64,000 nucleotides of DNA from Hymenobacter chitinivorans DSM 11115 (GTDB taxonomy: Bacteria; Bacteroidota; Bacteroidia; Cytophagales; Hymenobacteraceae): positions 434,001 through 498,000 of the forward strand of contig NZ_PGFA01000004.1 in NCBI RefSeq assembly GCF_002797555.1. The letters run 5' to 3'. Made by a program: the position numbers and the translations under genes. The notes below the pieces were generated by a model that worked only from the letters and a program-made list of their open reading frames with translations, was not told the origin of the DNA and made no database searches. This document shows positions 47,477 to 56,751 of the stretch, piece after piece (positions within the stretch are counted from its first letter, which is position 1; every line of letters starts with the position of its first letter).

Positions 47477-49993
47477 ATGATTTCTTTTCAGAATAAATTT
47501 CTCCTGCTGCTAACGGTGCTTGCTCTGGGTGGAGCGGCTGCCGCGCCCAAGACCTGGGCTCAGGTTTCTTCGGCTAGCAGTGGGGAGCCTCAACGCTACG
47601 AACTCGGCGGCATTACCGTCAGTGGAGCTTCCTACTTAGATACCAATACGCTTATCGGGCTAACGGGTTTGAAAATCGGGGACCCGGTAACGGTACCCGG
47701 GGAGGAAATTGGCAAAGCCATTCGCCGCCTCTGGGACCAGGGTATCCTGGGTGACGTGAGCGTGTCTATTTCGCGCATCGAAGGCAATAAAATCTACCTG
47801 GACTTTAACCTCAAGGAGCGGCCCCGCCTATCCAAGTTTGAGTTTTCTGGTATCAGCAAGGGCCAGGCCGATGATCTGAAAAACAAGATCAAGCTGATCC
47901 GCGGCAAGGTGGTGACCGATGCCCTGCTGAATAATACCAAGTCTCAGGTACGCAAGTTCTACACCAACAAGGGCTACCTTGACGCAAAGGCCACGATTAC
48001 GCAAACGCCGGATTCGAGCCTGTCGAATAGCGTGGTGCTGAATATCAAGGTGGACAAGGGCAACAAAATCCGCATTCGGGATATTGCCTTCGAAGGCAAC
48101 GAGGCTTTTTCAGACAAGAAGCTCAAAGGCAAGCTGAAGAAGACCAAGGAGCGGAAATCCTACAAGTTCCTGACCTCGGGTAAGTTTCAGAAGGCCGAGT
48201 ACGAGTCGGATAAAGACAAGCTGCTTGAGTTCTACAACGCCCAGGGTTACCGCGACGCCGCCATTGTATCGGATACGCTGATCCGCACCGACGACGGCCT
48301 GGCGCTGCGCATCAAGATGGATGAAGGCCCGAAGTACTACTTCCGCCACATTACCTGGAACGGCAACTACCTCTACGATTCCAAAACCCTGGCCTCGGTG
48401 CTTGGTATCAAGGAGGGCAGCGTGTACAGCAAGGAAACGCTGGACAAGCGCCTGAACTACAACCCCACGGGCCAGGACGTAACCTCGCTCTACATGAACG
48501 ACGGCTACCTGTTCTTCCAGATTGAGCCGGTCGAAACCAAGGTGGAAGGCGACTCGATTGACATCGAGATGCGCATCAGCGAGGGCGTGCAGGCCCGCAT
48601 CAAGGAGGTTAACATTGCCGGCAACACCAAAACCAGTGACCATGTGCTGCGCCGGGAACTGCAGACCCTGCCGGGCGACAAGTTCAACCGGGAGCTGCTG
48701 ATTCGTTCCCAGCGCCAGATTGCAACCCTGGGCTATTTCGACCCCGAAAAGATTGGCCTGAACCCCGTGCCTAACCAGGCCGAAGGTACTGTGGACATCA
48801 ACTACACGGTAGTCGAGAAACCTTCCGACCAGATTACGCTCTCGGGCGGCTGGGGCGGCTACGCGGGCTTTATTGGCACCGTAGGCCTGGTGTTCAACAA
48901 CTTCTCCCTGCGCAAAGCCGGCAGCCTGCGCAACTGGACGCCGGTTCCGGCCGGTGATGGCCAGCGCCTGGCCCTGAACGTGCAGGCCAATGGCTTGCAG
49001 TACCAGGCCTACTCTTTCTCCTTTACCGAGCCCTGGCTGGGTGGCCGCAAGCCCAACTCCCTGTCGTTTAGCCTCAACAAGAGCATTCAGCGCGTGGGCA
49101 CCAGCCTCGACGCCAACAACGACCAGTCCATCAAGGTGAACAGCGCCTCGCTGGGCCTGGGACGCCGCCTGCGCGTGCCCGACGACTACTTCACGCTGAG
49201 CAACTCGCTGTCGGTGAGCCAGTACAAGCTCAAGAACTACCCCTACATCCAGGGCTTCGCCAACGGTACGGGTAATGCTACCAACATTACCTTCAACACG
49301 ACCCTGTCGCGCAACAGCATCGACAACCCGACCTACACCCGTCGGGGTTCCTCGCTGTCGTTGAGCGTAAACCTGACCCCACCGTACTCCATCTTCAAAG
49401 GTTCGCACCCGAGCGTAAACGAGTGGGTGGAATTCCACAAGTGGATGTTCGACGCCTCGTGGTTTACGCCCATCGTGGGCAAGCTAGTGCTCAACACCCG
49501 GGCCCACTTCGGCTTCATTGGTACTTACAACTCCAGCCGCGCCATTGGTCCGTTTGAACGGTTCAAGCTGGGCGGCTCGGGCCTGGGTTACGGCGGCTCG
49601 TCGAACTTCCTGGTGGGCACCGAATACGTGGGCCTGCGGGGCTACGACGACCCTAACAATGCCAACTCCATTCAAAACCCGAACTCCAGCGGCGGGGTGG
49701 CCTACAATAAATACGTACTGGAAATGCGTTACCCAGTGTCGCTGAACCCGGCGGCCACGGTGTACATCCTGAGTTTCGCCGAAGCCGGCAACGCCTTCGA
49801 ACGGTACCAGGACTACAACCCCTACAAGCTGTACCGCTCGGTGGGCGTAGGCGCCCGGATTTTCATGTCGGCATTCGGTTTGCTTGGCTTCGACTACGGC
49901 TACGGTTTCGACGCGGTGCCCCGGTACACTTCCGGCCAGGCCCTGCAGGACAAAGGCCATTTCCACTTCATCATTGGTCAGCAGATTCGCTAA
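47477..49993 (+). CDS. bamA: Outer-membrane protein assembly factor BamA
   Basis: An 838-residue outer-membrane insertase with a signal peptide (ending WAQ), five POTRA domains (about residues 40-430), and a C-terminal 16-strand barrel (about 440-838). Recognisable POTRA beginnings are YELGGITVSGASYLD, KFEFSGISKGQADDL, IRDIAFEGNEAFSDK, YFRHITWNGNYLYDS and IKEVNIAGNTKTS. The barrel has the conserved GLRGYDD (VRGF-like) loop and ends HFIIGQQIR. Bam complex partners are not in the window. The OmpH/Skp chaperones follow directly, as in most Bacteroidota. Confidence 0.95.
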   Translation: MISFQNKFLLLLTVLALGGAAAAPKTWAQVSSASSGEPQRYELGGITVSGASYLDTNTLIGLTGLKIGDPVTVPGEEIGKAIRRLWDQGILGDVSVSISRIEGNKIYLDFNLKERPRLSKFEFSGISKGQADDLKNKIKLIRGKVVTDALLNNTKSQVRKFYTNKGYLDAKATITQTPDSSLSNSVVLNIKVDKGNKIRIRDIAFEGNEAFSDKKLKGKLKKTKERKSYKFLTSGKFQKAEYESDKDKLLEFYNAQGYRDAAIVSDTLIRTDDGLALRIKMDEGPKYYFRHITWNGNYLYDSKTLASVLGIKEGSVYSKETLDKRLNYNPTGQDVTSLYMNDGYLFFQIEPVETKVEGDSIDIEMRISEGVQARIKEVNIAGNTKTSDHVLRRELQTLPGDKFNRELLIRSQRQIATLGYFDPEKIGLNPVPNQAEGTVDINYTVVEKPSDQITLSGGWGGYAGFIGTVGLVFNNFSLRKAGSLRNWTPVPAGDGQRLALNVQANGLQYQAYSFSFTEPWLGGRKPNSLSFSLNKSIQRVGTSLDANNDQSIKVNSASLGLGRRLRVPDDYFTLSNSLSVSQYKLKNYPYIQGFANGTGNATNITFNTTLSRNSIDNPTYTRRGSSLSLSVNLTPPYSIFKGSHPSVNEWVEFHKWMFDASWFTPIVGKLVLNTRAHFGFIGTYNSSRAIGPFERFKLGGSGLGYGGSSNFLVGTEYVGLRGYDDPNNANSIQNPNSSGGVAYNKYVLEMRYPVSLNPAATVYILSFAEAGNAFERYQDYNPYKLYRSVGVGARIFMSAFGLLGFDYGYGFDAVPRYTSGQALQDKGHFHFIIGQQIR

Positions 49994-50037
49994 GTCTTTG
50001 GCGGTTTGCCCCGCCCGTTACTCTCTATCTACTTGAC

Positions 50038-50721
50038 ATGAAAAAGCTCCAATTCCTTCTGCTGGGCGTGCTCCTGCTTCTGTCGGCTCCCGCCGCTCTG
50101 GCCCAGAAATTCGGCTACGTCGATTCTGAGTTCATTATGAGTAAGATGCCGGCCTATTCGCAGGCTCAGCAGGAACTGAACACGCTGTCGGCCAACTGGC
50201 AGAAGGATATTGAGAGCCAGAAGAAAGACCTGGACAAGTTGTACCGCAACTACCAGGCAGAGGAAGTGCTCCTGACCGAGCCCATGAAAAAAAAGCGGCA
50301 GGACGAGATTCTCAAGAAGGAGCAGGACGTGAAGGCCTACCAGAACAAGATCTTCGGCTACGAAGGGCAGCTGTTCAAAAAGCGCCAGGAGTTGACCAAG
50401 CCCGTGCAGGATCAGGTGTTCGAAGCCATTGAGAAAGTGGCCAAGAAGAAGCAGCTGGCCATTATTTTCGACAAAGCTGGTGACCTGACGATGCTTTATA
50501 CCAACCCCACGCACGACTACACGGAATTTGTACTCGAAGAATTGGGTTTAGCATCTGAAGACCGGAACCAACCGGGCCAGAAAGGTGCCGTCCGGACTGT
50601 GACTACCCCGAAGACGCCGGCGGGTGACGATACGGCTACCGATTCGGATGCTGCTCCCGCCACCCGGACCCGCCAGCCCACCAAGGCAACAAATACGCGC
50701 CCGGCTAGCCGAAAAAATTAA
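50038..50721 (+). CDS. OmpH/Skp periplasmic chaperone
   Basis: A 227-residue protein with a signal peptide (ending LAQ) and a long charged coiled-coil-like helix (about residues 40-120, rich in Lys/Glu/Gln), matching the OmpH/Skp family. Its C-terminal tail (Thr/Pro/Lys/Asp-rich, about 190-227) is low-complexity. It starts 44 nt after bamA and should deliver unfolded outer-membrane proteins to the Bam complex. A paralogue follows. Confidence 0.9.
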   Translation: MKKLQFLLLGVLLLLSAPAALAQKFGYVDSEFIMSKMPAYSQAQQELNTLSANWQKDIESQKKDLDKLYRNYQAEEVLLTEPMKKKRQDEILKKEQDVKAYQNKIFGYEGQLFKKRQELTKPVQDQVFEAIEKVAKKKQLAIIFDKAGDLTMLYTNPTHDYTEFVLEELGLASEDRNQPGQKGAVRTVTTPKTPAGDDTATDSDAAPATRTRQPTKATNTRPASRKN

Positions 50722-50726
50722 CTTTG
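50719..50726 (+). promoter_or_regulatory. Minus-7 promoter box of the second ompH gene
   Basis: Exact TAnnTTTG (TAACTTTG), overlapping the stop codon of the first ompH gene and 35 nt before the ATG at 50762. Confidence 0.6.
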
Positions 50727-50761
50727 CCCTTGCAACCTAACTTTCTGAAAGTTTCCCCTTA

Positions 50762-51394
50762 ATGAACATCATGAACAAATTCCGTCTTGCCCTAGCTGTA
50801 GCCGTTCTTACCATCAGCACGGCCACCTCGGCACTGGCGCAAGCCCCCCTGAAAATCGGTTATACCAGCGTAGAATACGTTCTGAGCCAGATGCCGGAAA
50901 GCCGGCAGATTGAGTCGGATTTGAAAGCCTACAGCTCCCAGCTCGAAGCCCAGCTGAAAAGCAAGTACGCCGACTACCAAGCCAAAGCCGAAGCCTACCA
51001 GAAAGGCGCTTCGACCATGACCGAAGTAGTACGGGCCGATAAAGAGAAAGAGTTGACCGGCCTGCAGAATTCCATCCAGGAGTTTCAGCGCAGCGCCGAC
51101 CAGAGCCTGCAGCAGAAGCAGCAGGCCCTGCTGAAGCCCGCTCTGGACAAGCTGCAGAAGACCATTGATGCCGTAGCCGAGGAAAACGGTTACACCTACG
51201 TGCTGAACTCGGACGGTGCCAGCCCAGTGCTGCTGCACGGCCCCAAGGAAGGTGATATTTCGGACCTGGTGCTGAAGAAAATGGGTGTTACGCCCGGTTC
51301 TGCTCCCGCGGCCAAAGCTGCTCCCGCTGCTACCACGCCCGCCGCTACGCCCGTTAGCACGCCTACCAAAACCAAAACCAAGTCGAAGAAGTAA
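50762..51394 (+). CDS. Second OmpH/Skp periplasmic chaperone
   Basis: A 210-residue OmpH/Skp paralogue. The signal peptide ends SALAQ; an alternative ATG is three codons on. The coiled-coil tentacle lies at about residues 40-120 (LEAQLKSKYADYQAKAEAYQ), and an Ala/Pro/Thr/Lys-rich tail ends KTKSKK. The minus-7 box at 50719-50726 gives it its own promoter as well as read-through from bamA-ompH. A terminator lies at 51418-51446. Two tandem Skp-like genes behind bamA are typical of Bacteroidota. Confidence 0.9.
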   Translation: MNIMNKFRLALAVAVLTISTATSALAQAPLKIGYTSVEYVLSQMPESRQIESDLKAYSSQLEAQLKSKYADYQAKAEAYQKGASTMTEVVRADKEKELTGLQNSIQEFQRSADQSLQQKQQALLKPALDKLQKTIDAVAEENGYTYVLNSDGASPVLLHGPKEGDISDLVLKKMGVTPGSAPAAKAAPAATTPAATPVSTPTKTKTKSKK

Positions 51395-51417
51395 GGTCCC
51401 CACTTTTTCGAAGTTGA

Positions 51418-51446
51418 AAGCCGGAGCGCCATGCTCCGGCTTTCTT
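51418..51446 (+). terminator. Terminator after the ompH pair
   Basis: AAAGCCGGAGC (51418-51428) pairs with GCTCCGGCTTT (51434-51444), followed by CTTGTTT. It ends the bamA-ompH transcript just before rluD. Confidence 0.75.
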
Positions 51447-51474
51447 GTTTCCATTCTTTTTCGAGTTGCTCATC

Positions 51475-52539
51475 ATGTCTGATTTGTCCGATTCTCACTT
51501 GCCCGACCCCGACCTGCCCGACGACGAAAGTGAGGAAGGGGATGAGCTCTACGAACACCACCGTATCCGCGTCGACCGGGGCCAGGAACTCTTGCGCCTC
51601 GACAAGTTTCTGATGAACCGCCTCTCGAATGCGTCGCGGACCAAGATTCAGAACGCCATTCGGGCCGAAGCGGTGCAGGTGAATGAGAAGGTAGTCAAGT
51701 CGAACTACCGCATCAAGCCCTTCGACGTCATCACCATCACGCTGCCCGAGCCCCCGCGCGACGTGAAAGTGGTGCCCGAGCCCATGGACCTCGACATCCG
51801 CTACGAAGACGAGTCCTTGCTCATCGTCAACAAGCCTGCGGGCCTAGTGGTACACCCGGCCTTTGGTAACTGGAACGGGACGCTGGTCAACGGCCTGGCC
51901 TACCACCTGAGCAACCTACCTACGGGCCGCAATGGTGAAATTCGCCCCGGCCTCGTCCACCGCATCGACAAGGACACTTCCGGGCTGCTGGTTATCGGCA
52001 AAACGGAATGGGCCATGACGCACTTGTCCCAGCAGTTTTTTCACCATACCATCGAGCGAACCTACTTGGCGCTGGTGTGGGGCATCCCCAAGGAAACGGA
52101 GGGCACCATTACGGGCCATATTGGGCGCAGCCTGAAGGACCGCAAGGTGCAGGCCGTATACCCGGAGGGTGACCAGGGCAAGCACGCTGTAACGCACTAT
52201 AAAGTGCTCAAAACGTTTCGGCACGTGGCCCTGCTGCAGTGCAACCTCGAAACCGGCCGCACCCACCAGATTCGGGCCCACATGAAGCACATTGGCCACC
52301 CGCTGTTTTCGGATGCCACCTACGGCGGCGACAAAGTGCTCTACGGGCAGCGCACGGGCTCCTACAAGGCCTTCGTCGAGAATGTATTTGAGCTGATGCC
52401 CCGGCAGGCGCTGCACGCCAAGTCCTTGGGCTTCGTGCACCCCGTCACCGGCGACACTATGCAGTTTGAAGCCGAGCTGCCCGCCGACTTTGTGGCCGCC
52501 CTGGAAAAGTGGGAACAGTACGCCACCCAGCACGCGTAG
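51475..52539 (+). CDS. RluD family pseudouridine synthase
   Basis: A 354-residue RluA/RluD-type pseudouridine synthase. An acidic N-terminal extension (residues 1-30) precedes an S4 RNA-binding domain (about 35-95). The catalytic Asp is in HRIDKDTSGLLVIGKT, followed by the TGRTHQIRAHMKHIGHP block. Members modify 23S rRNA (RluD at 1911/1915/1917 in E. coli). The ATG at 51475 is chosen; a longer frame runs into the terminator. It is followed by a terminator shared with the convergent TPR gene. Confidence 0.9.
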   Translation: MSDLSDSHLPDPDLPDDESEEGDELYEHHRIRVDRGQELLRLDKFLMNRLSNASRTKIQNAIRAEAVQVNEKVVKSNYRIKPFDVITITLPEPPRDVKVVPEPMDLDIRYEDESLLIVNKPAGLVVHPAFGNWNGTLVNGLAYHLSNLPTGRNGEIRPGLVHRIDKDTSGLLVIGKTEWAMTHLSQQFFHHTIERTYLALVWGIPKETEGTITGHIGRSLKDRKVQAVYPEGDQGKHAVTHYKVLKTFRHVALLQCNLETGRTHQIRAHMKHIGHPLFSDATYGGDKVLYGQRTGSYKAFVENVFELMPRQALHAKSLGFVHPVTGDTMQFEAELPADFVAALEKWEQYATQHA

Positions 52540-52558
52540 TCGCATTGGTATAAGCCAA

Positions 52559-52598
52559 TAAAAAAAGCCTGCCTCATAGCTGAGGCAGGCTTTTTTGG
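52559..52598. terminator. Bidirectional terminator between rluD-like gene and TPR gene
   Basis: AAAAAAGCCTGCCTCA (52561-52576) pairs perfectly with TGAGGCAGGCTTTTTT (52581-52596) around loop TAGC. Confidence 0.92.
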
Positions 52599-52616
52599 GT
52601 GCGAAGTCCAGAAAGA

Positions 52617-54218
52617 TTACTTCTTCTTGGCCGGAGCTTTAGTCGCCGTTTTCGGGCGGGTCATGCTGTCCACCACCGACTTAGCATTCTGGTTGCTGGG
52701 GTCCAGGGCCAGAACTTCCTTGTAGTAAGGCAGAGCAGCCGTTTTGTCGCCTTTCTGGTAGTAGTAGTAGCCCAGGTAGCTGTTGGCCTCCACCAGGCCG
52801 TCCTTGTACTTGGCTGGGTCGGCTTTGGCTACTTCCACGTATTTCTCATAGTAGGGCTTAGCGAGGCCCTGCTTAGAATCCGGGTCCATACCGTAGTTGG
52901 CTTGGGCGCGCATCAGGTAGCCGGGAGCGTAAGTCGGACGAGCCGTCAGCACAATGCCGTAGAGGCTGTCAGCCTGCGCGTACTGCTTGTTCAGGCTATA
53001 GGCCCGGGCCAGCAGCACTTGGTCGGTCAGACCACCCTGACCCTTCATCTTAGCCTTGTAGGTAGCAATGGCCATGGGGTAGTTTTTGGCACCCAGGTAA
53101 GCCGTAGCCAGGTCATTCTGCAGGTCAGCATTGGTGGGGTCGGCCGCAATGGCCTTCTGCAGCATGGCAATGCCCTGCTCACCCTTACCGCCTTTGGCCA
53201 TCATTTTGGCGTAGTACACGTTGTCCTCCTTGATGATCTTCTCGGGGGGCGTAAGTTTCATGTACTTGTCCATGGCGGCAATAGCCTCGTCGTTCTTGCC
53301 TACTTCGTAAAGCGAGTAGGCATTCAGACGGTTCATGGTCACGTTGTTGGGTTCCCGGGCCAATACCTTCTGAATTTCAACCAGCGCCTCGGGATACTTC
53401 TTGGTCAGAAACAGGAACGAAGCATATTTAGCGTCCGTGTCCGACGACTTCTCGGCCAGGCCCGTGTACTTCTGGAAGTTCGACAGGGCGTCGTCATACT
53501 TTCCGGCGTAGAAGTAGGTTTCAGCCAGGGCATTGTAAGCCGGAGCGTAGTTGGCATCCAGAGAAATGGCCTTCTGGAAAGCGTCCCGGGCTTCGTTGTA
53601 GTTGCGCGAACGAACGTTGAGCTGTCCTTTGCGATAATAGGCCAGCACGTTGTTCGGGTCAGCCAGAACGGCACGGTCGTAGCTGTTCATAGCTTCACCG
53701 CCGCCGTTTTCCTGCTTCAGGTAAATATCGCCGCGGGCAATCATCAGCGCCGGGTCATCCTTCAGTTTGTTGGCTTTGTGGGCTGCCTCCACGTACGACA
53801 GGCCTTTCGAAGCGTCTTTCACGTCCGATTCGGCGTAGGCTTGGGCAATCATGGTCAGCACCTTGGCATCTTTGCCTTTGGTGGCCTTCACGGCGTTATC
53901 AAATTGAATCTGAGCTTCCGCATTCTTGCCTTGGGCGAGGGCTGCGCGGCCGGCCGCTACCATCGTGGTAGCGTCTTTGGGGTTCAGCGAAATGCGGTTG
54001 AAGTAATAAGCCGCCGAGTCGGGCATGTCGCGCATCTGGTACAGACGACCCAGCTCAAAAGAGGTTTCGTTCGAGGCTCCCTGCCGGAGCAAAGCCGCGC
54101 GGGCTTCGTTGTAGCGGCCGAGTTCAATCGATTTCTGGGGAGTCGTTTGGGCAAAAGCGGCGGAGCCGGAAACAGACAAGGCAGCGAGGAGCGAGAGCTT
54201 CCAGGGCTTGAAGTTCAT
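52617..54218 (-). CDS. Tetratricopeptide repeat protein, exported
   Basis: A 533-residue protein. A signal peptide (MNFKPWKLSLLAALSVSGSA, ending AFAQ) is followed by about 12 TPR units from residue 30 to 510 (for example DALSNFQKYTGLA, PEALVEIQKVLA, EQGIAMLQKAIAADP). The tail is a Lys/Ala run. It should be a periplasmic or lipid-surface scaffold; no enzyme motif is present. It is the last gene of the minus-strand run that includes the PstS-like lipoprotein and TonB, as is common in Bacteroidota. An in-frame TTG two codons upstream is an alternative start. Confidence 0.85.
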   Translation of the reverse strand: MNFKPWKLSLLAALSVSGSAAFAQTTPQKSIELGRYNEARAALLRQGASNETSFELGRLYQMRDMPDSAAYYFNRISLNPKDATTMVAAGRAALAQGKNAEAQIQFDNAVKATKGKDAKVLTMIAQAYAESDVKDASKGLSYVEAAHKANKLKDDPALMIARGDIYLKQENGGGEAMNSYDRAVLADPNNVLAYYRKGQLNVRSRNYNEARDAFQKAISLDANYAPAYNALAETYFYAGKYDDALSNFQKYTGLAEKSSDTDAKYASFLFLTKKYPEALVEIQKVLAREPNNVTMNRLNAYSLYEVGKNDEAIAAMDKYMKLTPPEKIIKEDNVYYAKMMAKGGKGEQGIAMLQKAIAADPTNADLQNDLATAYLGAKNYPMAIATYKAKMKGQGGLTDQVLLARAYSLNKQYAQADSLYGIVLTARPTYAPGYLMRAQANYGMDPDSKQGLAKPYYEKYVEVAKADPAKYKDGLVEANSYLGYYYYQKGDKTAALPYYKEVLALDPSNQNAKSVVDSMTRPKTATKAPAKKK

Positions 54219-54270
54219 GTGCAAAAAGTTTGGTGGAAAGCGTTTTTAATGGAAAGACAAAAAAGCAGGG

Positions 54271-55230
54271 CTAGCGCTTGTTGGTATCAATGATTCGCAT
54301 CTGGCCCGTTGCCGGAACCAGCCCCGACTTGAGGACAATCAGCTGGCCTTTGTTACCTGCGGCAAAGGATGCAAAACCGGTGCCAAGCCCGGCACGGGCC
54401 TCCCGGCTGATCAGGTATACATCCCGGCGCAGGGGGTAGGTTTTCAGCGCCAGGTAGGCCTGGTAGGGCTGCAAGTAGTCGTCAGCACTTTGCGGGGCAG
54501 GCTTGGCACTAACGCCCACAATCCGCACTTTCTTCAGAAAGCTCTGTACCGATGCATCGTCCCGGTCACTGATCCAGTTTACGCCAATTATCCCAATGGC
54601 ATTCGGATGAGTAGCAACGTAATCAAGCAGAGCAGGGTTCGATTTGGCCGCAAAAACCCGCTTGGTCAGCGGGGCGCCCTTGGTCAGGGAATCCTGTACG
54701 AAGCGCGTAGTGCTGGAGTGGTTCGTGTCAAACACCACGTTGATGTCGCCCAGGCCTTTCTTGCCACTCACCTGAGGCCACTGCTGGATTTTGCCGGTAA
54801 AGATATCCTGCAGCTTGGCCACCGTTAGCAGCGAGTCGGCATTACTGGGGTGTACCACGATGGCCAGGCCGTCGGTGGCGAGGCGGGCAATACGGGGTAC
54901 AATTTTCAGCCGGTCAAACTCGGCCTGCTCTTCGGCACTGAGCTGCCGAGTTACCACGGCCACGCGCACTTTGTTGCTGAGCAGATCCTGCATGGCCTCC
55001 GCCTCCGGCTTGTAGGAAGCCGTAATCCGGGCCGCTGGGTAGAGTTTCTGAAACGTATCCACCTGCGACTGCAGAATCGGAGCAAACGTTTCGTCGACGC
55101 TGATGCTCAGCTTACCGCTGGTCGGCGTGTCAGACATATCCTCCGCGGGACCCTTGTACTGATTACAGCCAGCCAACAATAGGCCACTCAGCAGGAGGGA
55201 GAAGCCCGTTGGATGTAGGTTAGCGCGCAT
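54271..55230 (-). CDS. PstS-like substrate-binding lipoprotein
   Basis: A 319-residue periplasmic-binding-protein-fold lipoprotein with a lipobox (LLLAGC) near residue 20. The conserved phosphate-binding elements of PstS are partly present: VDETFAPI near 44, VTRQLSAEE, and DTNHSSTTRFVQDSL around 180-194, where PstS has its Ser/Thr/Arg phosphate loop. No pstC, pstA or pstB is in the window, so it is not part of a classical Pst operon. It is in a minus-strand run with a second TonB and a TPR protein. The ATG at 55230 gives the signal peptide; the small gene before it overlaps by 11 bp. Confidence 0.82.
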   Translation of the reverse strand: MRANLHPTGFSLLLSGLLLAGCNQYKGPAEDMSDTPTSGKLSISVDETFAPILQSQVDTFQKLYPAARITASYKPEAEAMQDLLSNKVRVAVVTRQLSAEEQAEFDRLKIVPRIARLATDGLAIVVHPSNADSLLTVAKLQDIFTGKIQQWPQVSGKKGLGDINVVFDTNHSSTTRFVQDSLTKGAPLTKRVFAAKSNPALLDYVATHPNAIGIIGVNWISDRDDASVQSFLKKVRIVGVSAKPAPQSADDYLQPYQAYLALKTYPLRRDVYLISREARAGLGTGFASFAAGNKGQLIVLKSGLVPATGQMRIIDTNKR

Positions 55231-55477
55231 TATGATTTTTATTTTGTTGGAAGTGCTGGCGGTAGGTACGGGCAAATCTAAGAATTCCGTAAAAGATGAA
55301 TACCGAGCCTAAAATCCGGCGGGTGGTGGTGGGTAGGGCAAATATATTGGCCTGGGGCAACCACATCATAATACCAAGGCCGGTATATACGAGGGCCATG
55401 AGCAGGGTGAAGTACGGCACCAGGCCCCGGGAGGAGCTCCGGTTCAGACGTTCTTCGGTAGTCGGACGATCAAACAT
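55220..55477 (-). CDS. Small two-helix membrane protein, unknown function
   Basis: An 85-residue protein. Two hydrophobic segments (about 21-40, PYFTLLMALVYTGLGIMMW, and 52-68, TRRILGSVFIFYGILRFA) are followed by a basic tail rich in Gln, His and Asn. I do not recognise a family. The ATG at 55477 is chosen because a longer frame to 55525 would place an extended polar region before it. It overlaps the PstS-like start by 11 bp, so the two are coupled. Confidence 0.68.
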   Translation of the reverse strand: MFDRPTTEERLNRSSSRGLVPYFTLLMALVYTGLGIMMWLPQANIFALPTTTRRILGSVFIFYGILRFARTYRQHFQQNKNHNAR

Positions 55478-55580
55478 AAACGGGGCAAAAGAAGAGGTTC
55501 TGAGCGTAGAACGTAAAACTACCACGCTCTCGTTCGCTCAGCTACTAAGCTTCCGGTGATGAATAGATGAAGCTGTCTGC

Positions 55581-55633
55581 AAAAAAAGCCAAAAATCAAC
55601 CGGTATAACGTATACCGGTTGATTTTTGGCTAT
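55581..55633. terminator. Strong hairpin after the second tonB gene
   Basis: The arms 55587-55607 and 55611-55631 are perfectly complementary over 21 bp around ACG, with an A run on the left and a T-containing stem. It ends the second TonB transcript on the minus strand. Confidence 0.85.
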
Positions 55634-55701
55634 ATATAGAATGCTAAATTGAGTAAGCCTCTGAATCACAACTCATAAGCTGACTCACTTTTGGTACTTT
55701 A

Positions 55702-56526
55702 CTACTGATACTGAAAGGTGATGGGCAGGGTATAGCGCACGGCTACCGGTCGGCTATTCTGCCGCCCTGGCGTCCAGGAAGGCATGGAGCTTACCACGCG
55801 AGCTGCTTCCTCGTCAGTGCCGTAGCCCAGGCCTTTGAGCACCTGCACGTCGGAAATTGAGCCATCGGCCTGCACCGTGAACGAAACGAATACCTTACCC
55901 GATACGGCATTGGCCAGGGCTTGCTTGGGGTAGCGCAGGTTGCTCTGCATGTATTTGCGCAGGGCATTGATGCCCCCGGCAAACTCCGGCATTACTTCCA
56001 CGTGCACAAACGGCTTGGCCGGCGGCGGAGCCGTAGTCGTGCCCGAGTCGGTGCCGGGCACGCTCAGACCAGGCCCAGTAGTTACGACGCCGTCACCGGG
56101 CTTGACGTCAGTTGGGTTATTATCATTCCCTACGACTGGCTCTGTCGTCGGCATGGGCTTGGTAAGCAGTTCGTCCTTTACCACCGTCGGAGCTACGTCG
56201 GCGCGAGGCGTGACTACCACCGGCTGCTGGTGAGTCACGGGCGGCTTTGGTGTGTCGATGTGCTTTGGCTCGGCTGGCAGGGTAATGTCGGAAAGGATAG
56301 TGAGCTTATCCGGGGCTACGTAGGCCTTGGGCAGCACCGAGGGAAAAAGCCGCTGCATAACCAGCGTACTGCTGACCAGAAGCAGGGCCAGGGCTACCGT
56401 AATGGCCAGGGCCCTGGCCAGGTGGCGGTTGTAGAGCTGGCGCAGGACGAAGGCGCCGTAAGCTTTGTTGCGGCCCTCGAAGATGATTTCATCGAGCGAG
56501 GCGGTGTGCAGGTTGGTGGTGTTCAT
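55702..56526 (-). CDS. Energy transducer TonB (paralogue 2)
   Basis: A 274-residue TonB. The N-terminal block SLDEIIFEGRNKAYGAFVLRQ precedes one transmembrane helix (about residues 39-60), and a Pro/Thr/Val-rich periplasmic linker (about 85-175) leads to the C-terminal TonB domain (from FAGGINALRKYMQSNLRYP to ITFQYQ). It transduces proton-motive-force energy to outer-membrane receptors via ExbBD. It is a paralogue of the TonB at 56752 with the same N-terminal motif but a different linker. A terminator (56681-56716) separates the two. No ExbB/ExbD accompanies this copy. Confidence 0.9.
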   Translation of the reverse strand: MNTTNLHTASLDEIIFEGRNKAYGAFVLRQLYNRHLARALAITVALALLLVSSTLVMQRLFPSVLPKAYVAPDKLTILSDITLPAEPKHIDTPKPPVTHQQPVVVTPRADVAPTVVKDELLTKPMPTTEPVVGNDNNPTDVKPGDGVVTTGPGLSVPGTDSGTTTAPPPAKPFVHVEVMPEFAGGINALRKYMQSNLRYPKQALANAVSGKVFVSFTVQADGSISDVQVLKGLGYGTDEEAARVVSSMPSWTPGRQNSRPVAVRYTLPITFQYQ

Positions 56527-56680
56527 GGGACATATGGGCTAAAGGTGAAACGGGATTCACAGGCACGCATTACCCAAGCCATTTGTCTCACGGGTTCCAC
56601 TTCATCTTCCTGGCTTTCAAATCTAAAACGGAGGCCCTACAGGGAAAAGTATGCGGCAAGCCGAATTCTTTTTGCACGAA

Positions 56681-56716
56681 AAAGCCCGAACTGAGCAGTT
56701 GCTCAATTCGGGCTCT
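56681..56716 (-). terminator. Terminator after the exbB-exbD-exbD-tonB operon
   Basis: AGCCCGAA (56683-56690) pairs with TTCGGGCT (56707-56714), with one mismatch and a further 6 bp inside. On the minus strand the hairpin is followed by TTTTTCGTGC. It ends the ExbBD-TonB operon before the second tonB gene. Confidence 0.75.
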
Positions 56717-56751
56717 TAGTGCTCAGCAGCCGAAGCTGAAAAGCGGGGGTA

